A stretch of DNA of 41,048 nucleotides from Achromobacter arsenitoxydans SY8 (GTDB taxonomy: Bacteria; Pseudomonadota; Gammaproteobacteria; Burkholderiales; Burkholderiaceae_B). The stretch is from NCBI RefSeq assembly GCF_000236785.1, contig NZ_AGUF01000009.1, forward strand, positions 1 to 41,048. The letters run 5' to 3'. Shown piece after piece: positions 41,006 to 41,048 of this stretch (the first letter of the stretch is position 1; every line of letters starts with the position of its first letter). The notes under the pieces are model-generated. The model was not told the DNA's origin and ran no database searches. It saw only the letters and a list, made by a program, of their open reading frames with translations. A program made the translations under genes and the position numbers.

Positions 41006-41048
41006 GGGGCAGTCCGGAGCGAAGGCTCCGGACCGCAATCGTTGCCCC
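41006..41048. repeat. Nested hairpin at the right edge
   Basis: GTCCGGAGC (41012-41020) and GCTCCGGAC (41025-41033) form a perfect 9-bp stem with a GAAG loop. Outer arms GGGGCA (41006-41011) and TGCCCC (41043-41048) pair around it and a 9-base bulge. With the GCCGCC/GGCGGC dyad near 40980 the whole 40848-41048 segment is structured and non-coding; it runs off the window. Confidence 0.65.

Noticed and set aside
40844-41038. Small minus-strand protein gene at the right edge
   Set aside because: The frame runs through several inverted repeats, has no ribosome site and gives a low-complexity Gly/Ala/Pro-rich peptide.
1-41048. CRISPR array, insertion sequence, prophage, tRNA or rRNA
   Set aside because: No regularly spaced repeat units, transposase or integrase reading frames, or recognisable RNA gene sequences were seen on reading both strands.

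Overview
The window is a GC-rich chromosomal segment that looks like an Alcaligenaceae betaproteobacterium, most likely Achromobacter or a close Bordetella relative. The evidence is the gene content: a homodimeric-type pyruvate dehydrogenase E1 next to a multi-lipoyl E2, an AxyABM/MexAB-OprM type pump with a divergent LysR regulator, Liv-type ABC transporters with betaproteobacterial features, and uniform high GC. I saw no insertion sequence, prophage, CRISPR array, tRNA or rRNA. The genus is an inference, not a database result.

Layout. Positions 1-3371 (minus) hold aceE and the 5' part of aceF, which is cut by the window edge. Divergent from them is a plus-strand, translationally coupled set: a FixL-like membrane PAS sensor kinase, a FixJ-like response regulator and folD (3718-6973). 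The gap between aceE and the kinase carries two pairs of 20-bp-spaced direct repeats and a leader hairpin. Next come an M3 oligopeptidase, a SCO1/SenC copper lipoprotein and a small GlsB/YeaQ-type membrane protein (7216-10442, plus). The tripartite RND pump runs on the minus strand (10534-16393) with its LysR regulator divergent (16705-17628). An RluF-type pseudouridine synthase and ubiC (chorismate lyase) follow.

The most interesting region is 19162-32958. Thirteen tightly packed minus-strand genes, many overlapping by 4 to 8 bases, form one apparent catabolic operon. In transcription order they are: a GntR/HutC regulator, a Tat-exported branched-chain-type binding protein, LivH, LivM, LivG, LivF, an aconitase-family hydratase in two subunits (LeuC-like, LeuD-like), an ATP-dependent hydantoinase/oxoprolinase pair (HyuB, HyuA), an isochorismatase-fold hydrolase that lacks the usual catalytic cysteine, a fumarate-reductase-type flavoprotein, and an isocitrate-lyase-family C-C lyase. 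The set can be read as uptake, ring opening, hydrolysis, desaturation, hydration and C-C cleavage of an unknown cyclic or dicarboxylate-derived compound. The substrate cannot be named from sequence.

The right end holds a GAF-PAS-PAS-GGDEF diguanylate cyclase, divergent from a pair of overlapping genes for unrecognised exported proteins (34788-36555). Then comes a compact TetR-SDR-MFS efflux/redox module (36561-39414, minus) with matching palindromic operators in front of tetR and in front of the SDR gene. A YaeQ-family gene, a LysE-family exporter and a highly structured, probably repetitive intergenic segment running off the end finish the window.
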